From an uncultured Caulobacter sp. (GTDB lineage: Bacteria > Pseudomonadota > Alphaproteobacteria > Caulobacterales > Caulobacteraceae), in the NCBI GenBank assembly GCA_937991555.1, contig CALKHU010000143.1:1-13247 (forward strand): 13,247 nucleotides of DNA, written 5' to 3'. The translations under genes were made by a program, and so were the position numbers. Shown one piece after another: positions 7,169 to 13,247 of the stretch. Every line of letters begins with the position of its first letter. Position 1 is the stretch's first letter. The notes beneath the pieces were generated by a model that saw nothing but the letters and a program-made list of their open reading frames with translations, did not search any database and was not told where the DNA came from.

Positions 7169-8001
7169 TGCGGTATCGCTCCTTCGGGAAATCCGGACAG
7201 GTGGTGTCCGCCGTCTCTCTGCTGCTGGATGGCCGCTCACGGCAATCCGCGCGGGAGTGGCGCGACCTCGTTCGCCTGGCGCTCGACCTCGGCATCAACG
7301 GCTTCGAGCTGGCCGGCGAGAGCCCGGCGCTGATCGAGGGCGCGACCGAGGGACTGGCCGCCGTGGAGCGTGACCTGCTGTTCGTCACCTGGCGCCCGAC
7401 GGCGTTCGCGGCCGATCCGGCCAACACGGTCGAGGCGTTCGTCGCCCGCACCGGCCTCGGGTATCTGGACATGATGGCCTTCGACGGCCCGCCGCCGAAC
7501 GCCCCGTCGCTGGACGACCTCCGCCGGACGCGCCGGGTCCGCGCCTACGGCCTCGCGGGCCAGGACGACGAGAGCGACCTGCTGCTCGCCCGCGGCGCCT
7601 TCGAGGCCCTCGCGGCTCCCTACAGCCCCGCGTCGGGCTGGAAGGAGCGCAACAGGATAAAGGCGGCGGCCGCCCGCGACATGGCCGTCGTCGCCCATTC
7701 GATCTGCCCGGACGAAGTGCTGCCCCGGCCCGAGGGGGCGCTGAAGCGGTCGCTGTTCCGCGATCGCGCCAATCCCCTCGTCGGAGTCGGCACCTACCGG
7801 TTCATGGACGCCACCCCGGGCTGGACGCCCGAGGAGATCTGCCTCGCCTATGTCCTGACCGAGCCGGCGATCACCACCGCCCGGGTCGAGGTCGACCGTC
7901 CCGAGCGCCTCGAACGGCTGGCCGAGGTGCCGGAGAAGGACCTGCCCACTGGCGTGGCCGCGCAGATCGAGATGGCGCGGTTCTCCGCCGCATCGGCTTG
8001 A
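7168..8001 (+). CDS. Aldo/keto-reductase-fold protein lacking the catalytic tetrad (probable pseudoenzyme)
   Basis: The 277-residue product begins MRYRSFGKSGQVVSAVSL, the classic AKR opening (RxLGxSGLxVSxLxLG), and continues with LALDLGINGFELA and TGLGYLDMMAFDGP, matching LDxGINFFDTA and LGxDYIDLYQIHxP. However, all four catalytic positions are altered: Asp to Glu47, the Tyr region reads GESP (50-53), Lys to Trp75 (VTW for ATK) and His to Asp106. The C-terminal part is also weakly conserved, and the NADPH-binding end is hard to recognise. It is shorter than most AKRs (about 310-330). The ATG overlaps the bolA stop, with no separate ribosome site, implying translational coupling. The codon bias is normal and the frame is open, so it is a maintained gene, not decay. 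Its role is unknown; the location suggests a link to BolA/glutaredoxin. Confidence 0.75.
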   Translation: MRYRSFGKSGQVVSAVSLLLDGRSRQSAREWRDLVRLALDLGINGFELAGESPALIEGATEGLAAVERDLLFVTWRPTAFAADPANTVEAFVARTGLGYLDMMAFDGPPPNAPSLDDLRRTRRVRAYGLAGQDDESDLLLARGAFEALAAPYSPASGWKERNRIKAAAARDMAVVAHSICPDEVLPRPEGALKRSLFRDRANPLVGVGTYRFMDATPGWTPEEICLAYVLTEPAITTARVEVDRPERLERLAEVPEKDLPTGVAAQIEMARFSAASA

Positions 8002-8026
8002 CCCGGCGGGCCTCGGTCCCTAGCTG
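7998..8026 (+). promoter_or_regulatory. Possible internal promoter for grxD
   Basis: TTGACC at 7998-8003 overlaps the stop codon of the AKR-like gene. After 17 bases comes TAGCTG at 8021-8026, a weak -10 element. A start near 8033 would leave a 30-base leader containing the grxD ribosome site. The 61-bp gap before grxD, large for this cluster, also allows separate expression. Tentative. Confidence 0.3.
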
Positions 8027-8062
8027 ATAGCCCTCGTCCCAAGACCCGGAAGGCCCACCGCC

Positions 8063-8407
8063 GTGACCGACGCCGCCGCCGCCAACCCCGCCCACGACTG
8101 GATCGCCAACGCCGTCAGCGAGCATCCCGTCCTGCTGTTCATGAAGGGCGAGCCGGAACAGCCGCGCTGCGGCTTCTCGGCCCAGGTGGTGCAGATCCTC
8201 GACCATCTCGGCGTCGATTTCGTCGGCGTCGACGTGCTGCAGAGCGACGTCCTGCGCGAGGCGATCAAGACCTACAGTGACTGGCCGACGATTCCGCAGC
8301 TGTACGTGAAGGGCGAGTTCGTCGGCGGCTGCGACATCGTGCGCGAGATGTTCCAGGCCGGCGAGCTGAAGCCGTTCCTTGAACAGCAGGGCGTGCTCCA
8401 GGCCTGA
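8063..8407 (+). CDS. grxD: Monothiol glutaredoxin, CGFS type (Grx4 family)
   Basis: The 114-residue product has the thioredoxin fold of Grx4-type proteins, which bind a glutathione-ligated [2Fe-2S] cluster and pass it to acceptors, often with a BolA partner. Motifs are MKGEPEQPRCGFS (27-39; single active Cys36), WPTIPQLYV (74-82, cis-Pro loop) and GGCDIV (88-93, glutathione binding). Lys28 and the CGFS loop are the known cluster and glutathione contacts of the family. The GTG start at 8063 has GGAAGG nine bases upstream and gives a normal family length. It is followed after 15 bp by the thioesterase gene on the same strand. Identification is secure. Confidence 0.96.
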   Translation: MTDAAAANPAHDWIANAVSEHPVLLFMKGEPEQPRCGFSAQVVQILDHLGVDFVGVDVLQSDVLREAIKTYSDWPTIPQLYVKGEFVGGCDIVREMFQAGELKPFLEQQGVLQA

Positions 8408-8422
8408 CCCGGCCCGCTGGAC

Positions 8423-8854
8423 GTGAGCAGGCTGATCGAACCCCCTGAGGACCGGCAGGTCTTCACCCGCGACTTCACGCCGGTCGCCGCCGACATCGAC
8501 GCCAACGGCCATGTCAACAACGTGGTCTACCTCGGATGGGTGCAGGACATCGCCATCGCCCACTGGGAGTCGCGCGCGCCGGCCGACGAGGCGGCGAAAT
8601 GGGCCTGGATCGTGGTCCGGCACGAGGTGGACTACCGCCGCTCGCTGCTGCTCGGCGAGACCGCCCACGCCCGCACCTGGGTCGGCGAGCGTCGCGGCCC
8701 GCGCTTCGACCGCTTCGTGCGCATCGACGGCCCCGACGGCGAGATGTGCGCCCAGACCCGTTCGGAATGGGTGCTGATCGACGCCGTCACCAAACGTCCC
8801 GCCCGCGTGCCGGCGTGGATGGAAGAGATGTTCAGCCGCCCGCCAGCGGATTGA
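8423..8854 (+). CDS. Hotdog-fold acyl-CoA thioesterase (4HBT/FadM-YbgC type)
   Basis: The 143-residue product has the single-hotdog length and the active-site motif DIDANGHVNNVVYLGW (24-39). Asp26, or the adjacent acidic position, is the likely catalytic residue, and GHVNN is the helix-cap region of FcbC/FadM-type enzymes, which hydrolyse acyl-CoA thioesters in the cytoplasm. A central HEVDYRRSLLLGE strand (72-84) and the late RSEWVLID strand complete the fold pattern. The start codon is GTG at 8423 with only a poor ribosome site, 15 bp after grxD, so coupling to grxD translation is likely. Its last 23 bases overlap the end of the convergent lipoprotein gene. The substrate chain length cannot be inferred. 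Confidence 0.88.
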   Translation: MSRLIEPPEDRQVFTRDFTPVAADIDANGHVNNVVYLGWVQDIAIAHWESRAPADEAAKWAWIVVRHEVDYRRSLLLGETAHARTWVGERRGPRFDRFVRIDGPDGEMCAQTRSEWVLIDAVTKRPARVPAWMEEMFSRPPAD

Positions 8855-9185
8855 CCACCGCCACGGCCGATCCCTTCGGCAGGCCGAGCTCCTCGAAGGT
8901 CCAGGTCAGGTCCAGCGGCGACGGCGCCGCCTTGCAGCGGTCGAGGGTCTTGCGCCCGAACGCCACGGCGGCCCGGTGGTCCTTCCGCTCGACGAAGAAG
9001 GCGAAGCTCTCCTTGGTCGTGCAGCCGGTCGAGGTGACGCGGATGGTCAGGGCGTCCTTCGCCACGCTGGCGGCCAGCAGCGCCTCCAGCTCCACCATCC
9101 CGGCCTCCGGCGACGAATAGACGGCCGTCGTGGCGCAGCCGGCGAGGACCAGCGGCGCGGCGATCAGGAACAGGCGGCGGTTCAT
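8832..9185 (-). CDS. Small conserved hypothetical lipoprotein
   Basis: The 117-residue product starts MNRRLFLIAAPLVLAGC; LAGC (14-17) is a clear lipobox, lipidated at Cys17. The mature part has TIRVTSTGCTTKESFAFFVE and FGRKTLDRCK motifs, with Cys55 and Cys84 probably forming one disulfide. It resembles a small uncharacterised lipoprotein family of Caulobacterales; no function is known to me. No strong ribosome site precedes the ATG at 9185. Its stop lies inside the 3' end of the thioesterase gene on the other strand (23-bp overlap). It is divergent from the S41-type peptidase with 111 bp between starts. Confidence 0.75.
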   Translation of the reverse strand: MNRRLFLIAAPLVLAGCATTAVYSSPEAGMVELEALLAASVAKDALTIRVTSTGCTTKESFAFFVERKDHRAAVAFGRKTLDRCKAAPSPLDLTWTFEELGLPKGSAVAVVNPLAGG

Positions 9186-9239
9186 GCGGCCCAGCTAACG
9201 GCGCCGCGGCCGGCGCTGTCCAGACCGGATGAAGGCGAG

Positions 9240-9268
9240 TTAACTGGCAGACCCGCGTTCGCGTTGAT
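9240..9268 (+). promoter_or_regulatory. Possible promoter of the S41-type peptidase gene
   Basis: TTAACT at 9240-9245 (four of six to TTGACA) is followed after 17 bases by GTTGAT at 9263-9268 (three of six to TATAAT). It is the best pair in the 111-bp divergent region but weak. A start near 9275 would leave a leader of about 22 bases holding the GGAGG ribosome site at 9288-9292. Confidence 0.3.
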
Positions 9269-9296
9269 AGCCACCGCCTCCCCGACCGGAGGCTTC

Positions 9297-10709
9297 ATGC
9301 GCAAGACCCTCGCCGCCCTCGTTTCCCTCGTCGCGATCTCCGCCGCCCTGCCCTCTGCCGCCCAGGCGCCGGCCTACGACGCCGCCGGCTGGCGCGCCGA
9401 TCTCGCCCAGGTGCGCGAGGCGTTAGCGACCCGCTACGCCAATCTCGAATGGGCCCAGACCGTGCGCGAGGCCGATCTCGGCGCGATGTTCGACCGCGCC
9501 GACCAGCGGCTGGCGACGGCAAAGAGCGACGGCGAGGCCCGGGCCCTGTTCGACGGCCTGACCCGCTACCTGGCCGACGGCCATGTGCGCTTCAGCTGGC
9601 CCGCGCAGGCGACGCCGGACGGCCCGGCGGCCGCGCCCGTCCCGCCCTCGCCCTGCGCCGAGGTCTCGGGCCGCAAGGTGACCGTCGGCGACACCGCGCT
9701 GGCCGCCCTGCCCGGCTACACACCCCTGAAGACCCCCGCCTCCGCCGTGTTTCCGGCCGGGACCCTGCTGGTCGACGGGCGCAGGGTCGGGGTGATCCGC
9801 ATCGCCGAGTTCACCGGCGGACTCGCGCCGCACTACTGCGAGGAGGCCGTCGCCAAGGGCGCCACGGAAGGGCTCTACGACATCGTCCACGGCCGCATGA
9901 CCCGCGACTTCGCCGACCAGCTCCGGGCGCTGGACGCGGCCGGCGCCGAGGTGCTCATGGTCGACATCATCGGCAACGGCGGCGGCTCCGACTGGGCCGA
10001 GGCGCTGGCAAGGATGGTCACGGCCCGGCGGCTCGTCTCCACCCGCGTGGCCTTCATCCGGGGCGAGCACTGGATGGGGAACTTCGACCGCGACCTCGTG
10101 CGGCTGGAAGGCCAGCTGAAGACCGCGCGCGGCGCCGACCGCACGCTGCTGGCGCAGATCATCGCTCAGGTGAAGGCGCGCCGCGCCGAGGCCGCGAAAT
10201 CCTGCGACGGCTCACCCTGGCTTCGGGGCGAGGCGCCGGCCTGCCCGATGCTGGCGGAGGGGTTCTACAGCTCGGGCTTCCTGGCCTCCGCCGACCCGAA
10301 GACCCTGGCCGGCAGGGACTGGGCGGGGCTGGTCTTCAGTCCGATGTGGTATCCCTATGAGGAAGGCGTCTGGTCCGGTCCGCTGCTGGTCGCGGTCGAC
10401 GGCCGCACGGCGTCGGCCGCGGAACAGTTCACCGCGGTGCTGCAGGACAACGGCGCGGCGGTCGTGGTCGGCGATCCGACGGCGGGCGCCGGATGCGGCT
10501 ACACCTGGGGCGGCGTCTCCGTGACGCTCAAGCACAGCGGGGGCGTCCTGCGCCTGCCCGACTGCGTGCGGATCCGCAAGAGCGGCGAGAACGAGGTGAT
10601 CGGCATCAGTCCCGACGTGCTCGTCGGCTATCACGCCGGCGACGGCCGCAAGGCCCGTGCGGCGCGGCTGGCCGCAGCCCTGCCGGCGGCGCTGGCCAGG
10701 GCCCGATAG
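9297..10709 (+). CDS. Exported S41 (C-terminal processing/tail-specific) family peptidase-like protein
   Basis: The 470-residue product opens with a Sec signal peptide (MRKTLAALVSLVAISAALPSAAQA, likely cut after residue 23), so it acts outside the cytoplasm. The S41 core is visible: VGVIRIAEF (164-172), VLMVDIIGNGGGSDWAEAL (219-237, matching LILDLRxNxGG) and VDGRTASAAEQFTAVLQDNGAAVVVGDPTAG (368-398), with Ser373 as the presumed nucleophile. The Lys of the tail-specific protease dyad, expected in the TxGKG loop, is replaced (TAGAGC, 395-400), so the mechanism may be Tricorn-like or the protein may be inactive. No PDZ domain is obvious. The mature protein has six Cys (120, 181, 303, 316, 400, 423), suggesting disulfides. 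The ATG at 9297 has GGAGG four bases upstream. Transcription ends at the hairpin directly after the stop. Confidence 0.87.
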   Translation: MRKTLAALVSLVAISAALPSAAQAPAYDAAGWRADLAQVREALATRYANLEWAQTVREADLGAMFDRADQRLATAKSDGEARALFDGLTRYLADGHVRFSWPAQATPDGPAAAPVPPSPCAEVSGRKVTVGDTALAALPGYTPLKTPASAVFPAGTLLVDGRRVGVIRIAEFTGGLAPHYCEEAVAKGATEGLYDIVHGRMTRDFADQLRALDAAGAEVLMVDIIGNGGGSDWAEALARMVTARRLVSTRVAFIRGEHWMGNFDRDLVRLEGQLKTARGADRTLLAQIIAQVKARRAEAAKSCDGSPWLRGEAPACPMLAEGFYSSGFLASADPKTLAGRDWAGLVFSPMWYPYEEGVWSGPLLVAVDGRTASAAEQFTAVLQDNGAAVVVGDPTAGAGCGYTWGGVSVTLKHSGGVLRLPDCVRIRKSGENEVIGISPDVLVGYHAGDGRKARAARLAAALPAALARAR

Positions 10710-10711
10710 CA

Positions 10712-10743
10712 GAAGGGCCCGGAGATCGCTCTCCGGGCCCTTC
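10712..10743. terminator. Bidirectional intrinsic terminator hairpin
   Basis: GAAGGGCCCGGAGA (10712-10725) pairs perfectly with TCTCCGGGCCCTTC (10730-10743) around a TCGC tetraloop, a 14-bp stem. It begins 2 bp after the stop of the S41-type gene and lies 26 bp before the stop of convergent rpsD, so it can serve both. The rightward strand continues GCATTTCC, with only a short T run; U-tracts are often weak in GC-rich alphaproteobacteria. Confidence 0.85.
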
Positions 10744-10769
10744 GCATTTCCGTCCGTATGGCCGGCGTC

Positions 10770-11387
10770 TTACGACGCGTAGAATTCGACCACGAGGTTC
10801 GGCTCCATCTTCACCGGATACGGCACTTCGGCCAGTTCCGGCGCGCGGACGAACGTGGCCGACATGGCCCGGGCGTCGACGGTGATGTAGTCGGGGGTGT
10901 CGCGCTCCGACGACCCCAGGGCTTCGAGCACCAGGGCCATGTTGCGGGACTTTTCACGGACGCTGACCACGTCGCCGGCCTTCACGCGGTAGGAGGCGAT
11001 GTTGACGCGCTTGCCGTTCACCAGCACGTGGCCGTGGTTCACGAACTGACGCGCGGCGAACACGGTCGGCACGAACTTGGCGCGGTAGACGACCGCGTCG
11101 AGGCGGGCTTCCAGCAGGCCGATCAGGTTTTCCGAGGTGTTGCCCTTGCGACGGGCGGCCTCGGCGTAGGTGCGGGCGAACTGCTTCTCGGTCAGGTTGC
11201 CGTAGTAGCCCTTCAGCTTCTGCTTGGCGCGGAGCTGCAGGCCGAAGTCGGAGACCTTGGACTTGCGGCGCTGGCCGTGCTGGCCGGGGCCGTAGGAGCG
11301 CGAGTTGACCGGGGACTTCGGGCGACCCCAGATGTTTTCGCCCATCCGGCGGTCGATCTTGTACTTGGCGCTGTGGCGCTTGGACAT
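10770..11387 (-). CDS. rpsD: 30S ribosomal protein S4
   Basis: The 205-residue product is S4, a primary 16S rRNA-binding protein that starts assembly of the 30S body. The N-terminus MSKRHSAKYKIDRRMGENIWGRPKSPVNSRSYGPGQHGQ is the alphaproteobacterial form without the zinc-binding cysteines of the C+ type; no Cys is present at all. The S4 RNA-binding domain runs about 93-155 (ARLDAVVYRAKFVPTVFAARQFVNHGHVLVNGKRVNI). The start at 11387 gives the standard N-terminus; an in-frame ATG 19 codons upstream lies in the leader. The ribosome site is modest (GAAAGTGA). Unlike in enteric bacteria, the gene is not in the alpha operon here: it stands alone with its own promoter and a long leader, and its 3' end is closed by a hairpin. 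Confidence 0.98.
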   Translation of the reverse strand: MSKRHSAKYKIDRRMGENIWGRPKSPVNSRSYGPGQHGQRRKSKVSDFGLQLRAKQKLKGYYGNLTEKQFARTYAEAARRKGNTSENLIGLLEARLDAVVYRAKFVPTVFAARQFVNHGHVLVNGKRVNIASYRVKAGDVVSVREKSRNMALVLEALGSSERDTPDYITVDARAMSATFVRAPELAEVPYPVKMEPNLVVEFYAS

Positions 11388-11473
11388 GTCGTCACTTTCA
11401 CTTCGACGCGGGCCGGCCCCTCCCCGATGGAGGCGCGATCTCAACGGCGGCCTTGCATCAACCCGTCATGGAT

Positions 11474-11507
11474 TTCCACGCCGACGGTCGCCCGGCGGCG
11501 TTTGGAA
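11474..11507 (-). promoter_or_regulatory. Hairpin at the 5' end of the predicted rpsD leader
   Basis: GGAA (11504-11507) and CGGCGT (11496-11501) on the plus strand pair with TTCC (11474-11477) and ACGCCG (11478-11483), leaving a 2-base bulge and a 12-base loop. That is ten base pairs in the first 35 bases of the predicted rpsD transcript. S4 autoregulates its own mRNA in several bacteria, so a regulatory role is plausible but not shown. Confidence 0.4.
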
Positions 11508-11513
11508 GGCGCG

Positions 11514-11542
11514 CTTATGATCGAGGGGGCGCCGGGAGTCAA
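11514..11542 (-). promoter_or_regulatory. Sigma-70-type promoter of rpsD
   Basis: On the minus strand TTGACT (11542-11537) is followed after exactly 17 bases by CATAAG (11519-11514); the matches are five of six and four of six to consensus. This is the best promoter seen in the window. Transcription should start near 11507, giving rpsD a leader of about 120 bases. The -35 element lies 18 bases beyond the fghA stop codon. Confidence 0.7.
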
Positions 11543-11546
11543 TCTT

Positions 11547-11558
11547 CGGCGCGCGCCG
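11547..11558. repeat. 12-bp perfect palindrome between fghA stop and rpsD -35
   Basis: CGGCGCGCGCCG is self-complementary. It sits just after the fghA stop (11561) and 4 bp before the rpsD -35 box. It is too short and lacks a T run for a convincing terminator, but could be a regulator site or simply a chance GC palindrome. Confidence 0.3.
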
Positions 11559-11560
11559 CA

Positions 11561-12406
11561 TCAGCGCCGCAGCTTGGCCGCGTGCCAGGCGAGATGGTCG
11601 GCGATGAAGCTGGAGATGAAGAAGTAGCTGTGGTCGTAGCCGGGCTGGCGGCGCACGGTCAGCCGCTGGCCGACCTTGCGCGCCGCGTCCTCGAGCAGCT
11701 CCGGCTTCAGCTGGGTCTCCAGGAAGCTGTCGGCGAGGCCCTGTTCGACCAGGATCTCGTCGAACCGGCCGCGCGCCACGCCGGCCTCGATCAGCAGGCT
11801 GGCGTCGTGCTCCCGCCAGGTCTTCTCGTCCTCGCCGAGGTAGGCCTCGAACGCCTTGCGGCCCCAGTCGCAACGGGTCGGCGAGCAGATCGGCGCGAAG
11901 GCCGAGACGGTGCGGAACAGGTTCGGATGGCGCAGCGCCAGCGTCAGGGCCCCGTGGCCGCCCATCGAATGGCCGCTGATTCCGCGCCGGGCCGGATCGA
12001 TCGGAAACCGCGCCCCGACCGCCTCGAGCAGGTCACGGACGATCCAGGTCTCCATGTGGAAGTGCGGCGCCCAGGGCGTCCGCGTCGCGTCGACATAGAA
12101 GCCCGCGCCCTGGCCCAGGTCGTAGGCCTCGTCGTCGGCGACCCCGTCCCCGCGCGGGCTGGTGTCCGGCGCCAGGATGGCCAGGCCCAGGTCCGAAGCC
12201 GGGCCGTAGGCGCCGGCCTTGGTCGTGAAGTTGTCCTCTGTGCAGGTCAGGCCCGACAGCCAGACGACCATCGGAAACGGCCCCTCCCCGTCCGGCACGA
12301 ACAGCGAGAACCGCATCGGCGTGCCGGTCGCGGCGCTGGGATGGCGGCAGTAGTGCAGCGAGCCCGCGAAGGTGCGGTGGGTGGAGAGGATTTCGACGGA
12401 AGCCAT
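11561..12406 (-). CDS. fghA: S-formylglutathione hydrolase
   Basis: The 281-residue cytoplasmic alpha/beta hydrolase cleaves S-formylglutathione to formate and glutathione, the last step of glutathione-dependent formaldehyde detoxification. Family signatures are VVWLSGLTCTEDNFTTKAG (47-65), LAPDTSPRG (78-86), GFYVDAT (102-108), the nucleophile elbow GHSMGGHGAL (145-154, Ser147), Asp226 in GLADSFLE and His259 in GYDHSYFF. Length and triad spacing match the esterase D family. The ATG at 12406 follows the adhC stop by 5 bp; the ribosome site AGGA overlaps that stop (TAGGAACG), so the two are co-transcribed and probably translationally coupled. Identification is secure. Confidence 0.97.
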   Translation of the reverse strand: MASVEILSTHRTFAGSLHYCRHPSAATGTPMRFSLFVPDGEGPFPMVVWLSGLTCTEDNFTTKAGAYGPASDLGLAILAPDTSPRGDGVADDEAYDLGQGAGFYVDATRTPWAPHFHMETWIVRDLLEAVGARFPIDPARRGISGHSMGGHGALTLALRHPNLFRTVSAFAPICSPTRCDWGRKAFEAYLGEDEKTWREHDASLLIEAGVARGRFDEILVEQGLADSFLETQLKPELLEDAARKVGQRLTVRRQPGYDHSYFFISSFIADHLAWHAAKLRR

Positions 12407-12411
12407 CGTTC

Positions 12412-13247
<836 letters not shown>

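Noticed and set aside
10758..11627. A 289-codon rightward open frame opposite rpsD
   Set aside because: It is antisense to S4, one of the most conserved proteins, and has Val/Ala/Gly-rich shadow composition.

Overview
This is a dense, high-GC chromosomal window with strong third-position G/C bias. It looks like an alphaproteobacterium of the order Caulobacterales (Caulobacter, Phenylobacterium or Brevundimonas type). The grounds are a cysteine-free alphaproteobacterial S4 protein, a BolA_H protein in one cluster with a CGFS monothiol glutaredoxin, promoter-like sequences that fit the Caulobacter housekeeping consensus, and recognisable conserved hypothetical lipoproteins. Genus is not determined. 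No phage, IS element, CRISPR array, tRNA or rRNA was found.

Layout. At the left edge are the first 41 bases of a leftward gene with a signal-peptide-like N-terminus. Divergent from it is purL (100-2298, +). A compound palindromic element fills the convergent gap after purL. Next is a leftward CinA-like gene (2404-2892), divergent from a DUF3313-type secreted or lipoprotein gene (3000-3812, +). That gene converges on an M28 zinc peptidase (3830-4729, -), which is divergent from a cytoplasmic serine beta-lactamase/esterase-family protein (4894-6132, +). The esterase gene runs to within 3 bp of a convergent cysteine-paired lipoprotein gene (6136-6789, -).

A rightward cluster follows. A BolA_H gene overlaps by one base an aldo/keto-reductase-like gene that has lost its catalytic residues. 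After these come a grxD-type glutaredoxin gene and a 4HBT thioesterase gene (6932-8854). BolA and CGFS glutaredoxins are known partners in [2Fe-2S] handling, so this is probably an iron-sulfur/redox cluster. The thioesterase gene overlaps tail to tail a small leftward lipoprotein gene (8832-9185), which is followed by a periplasmic S41-type peptidase (9297-10709, +). A perfect bidirectional hairpin terminator separates that gene from rpsD (10770-11387, -). rpsD has its own strong promoter and a leader of about 120 nt. Upstream of rpsD on the same strand is the glutathione-dependent formaldehyde detoxification pair: fghA (11561-12406) and the 3' part of class III alcohol dehydrogenase (12412 to the window edge).

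No stretch above 300 bases lacks a gene. I do not see a clear new multi-gene system. The observations most worth a second look are the catalytically empty AKR-fold protein between bolA and grxD, a predicted leaderless purL transcript, the compound GGGGAC/GTCCCC palindrome after purL, and the structured rpsD leader.
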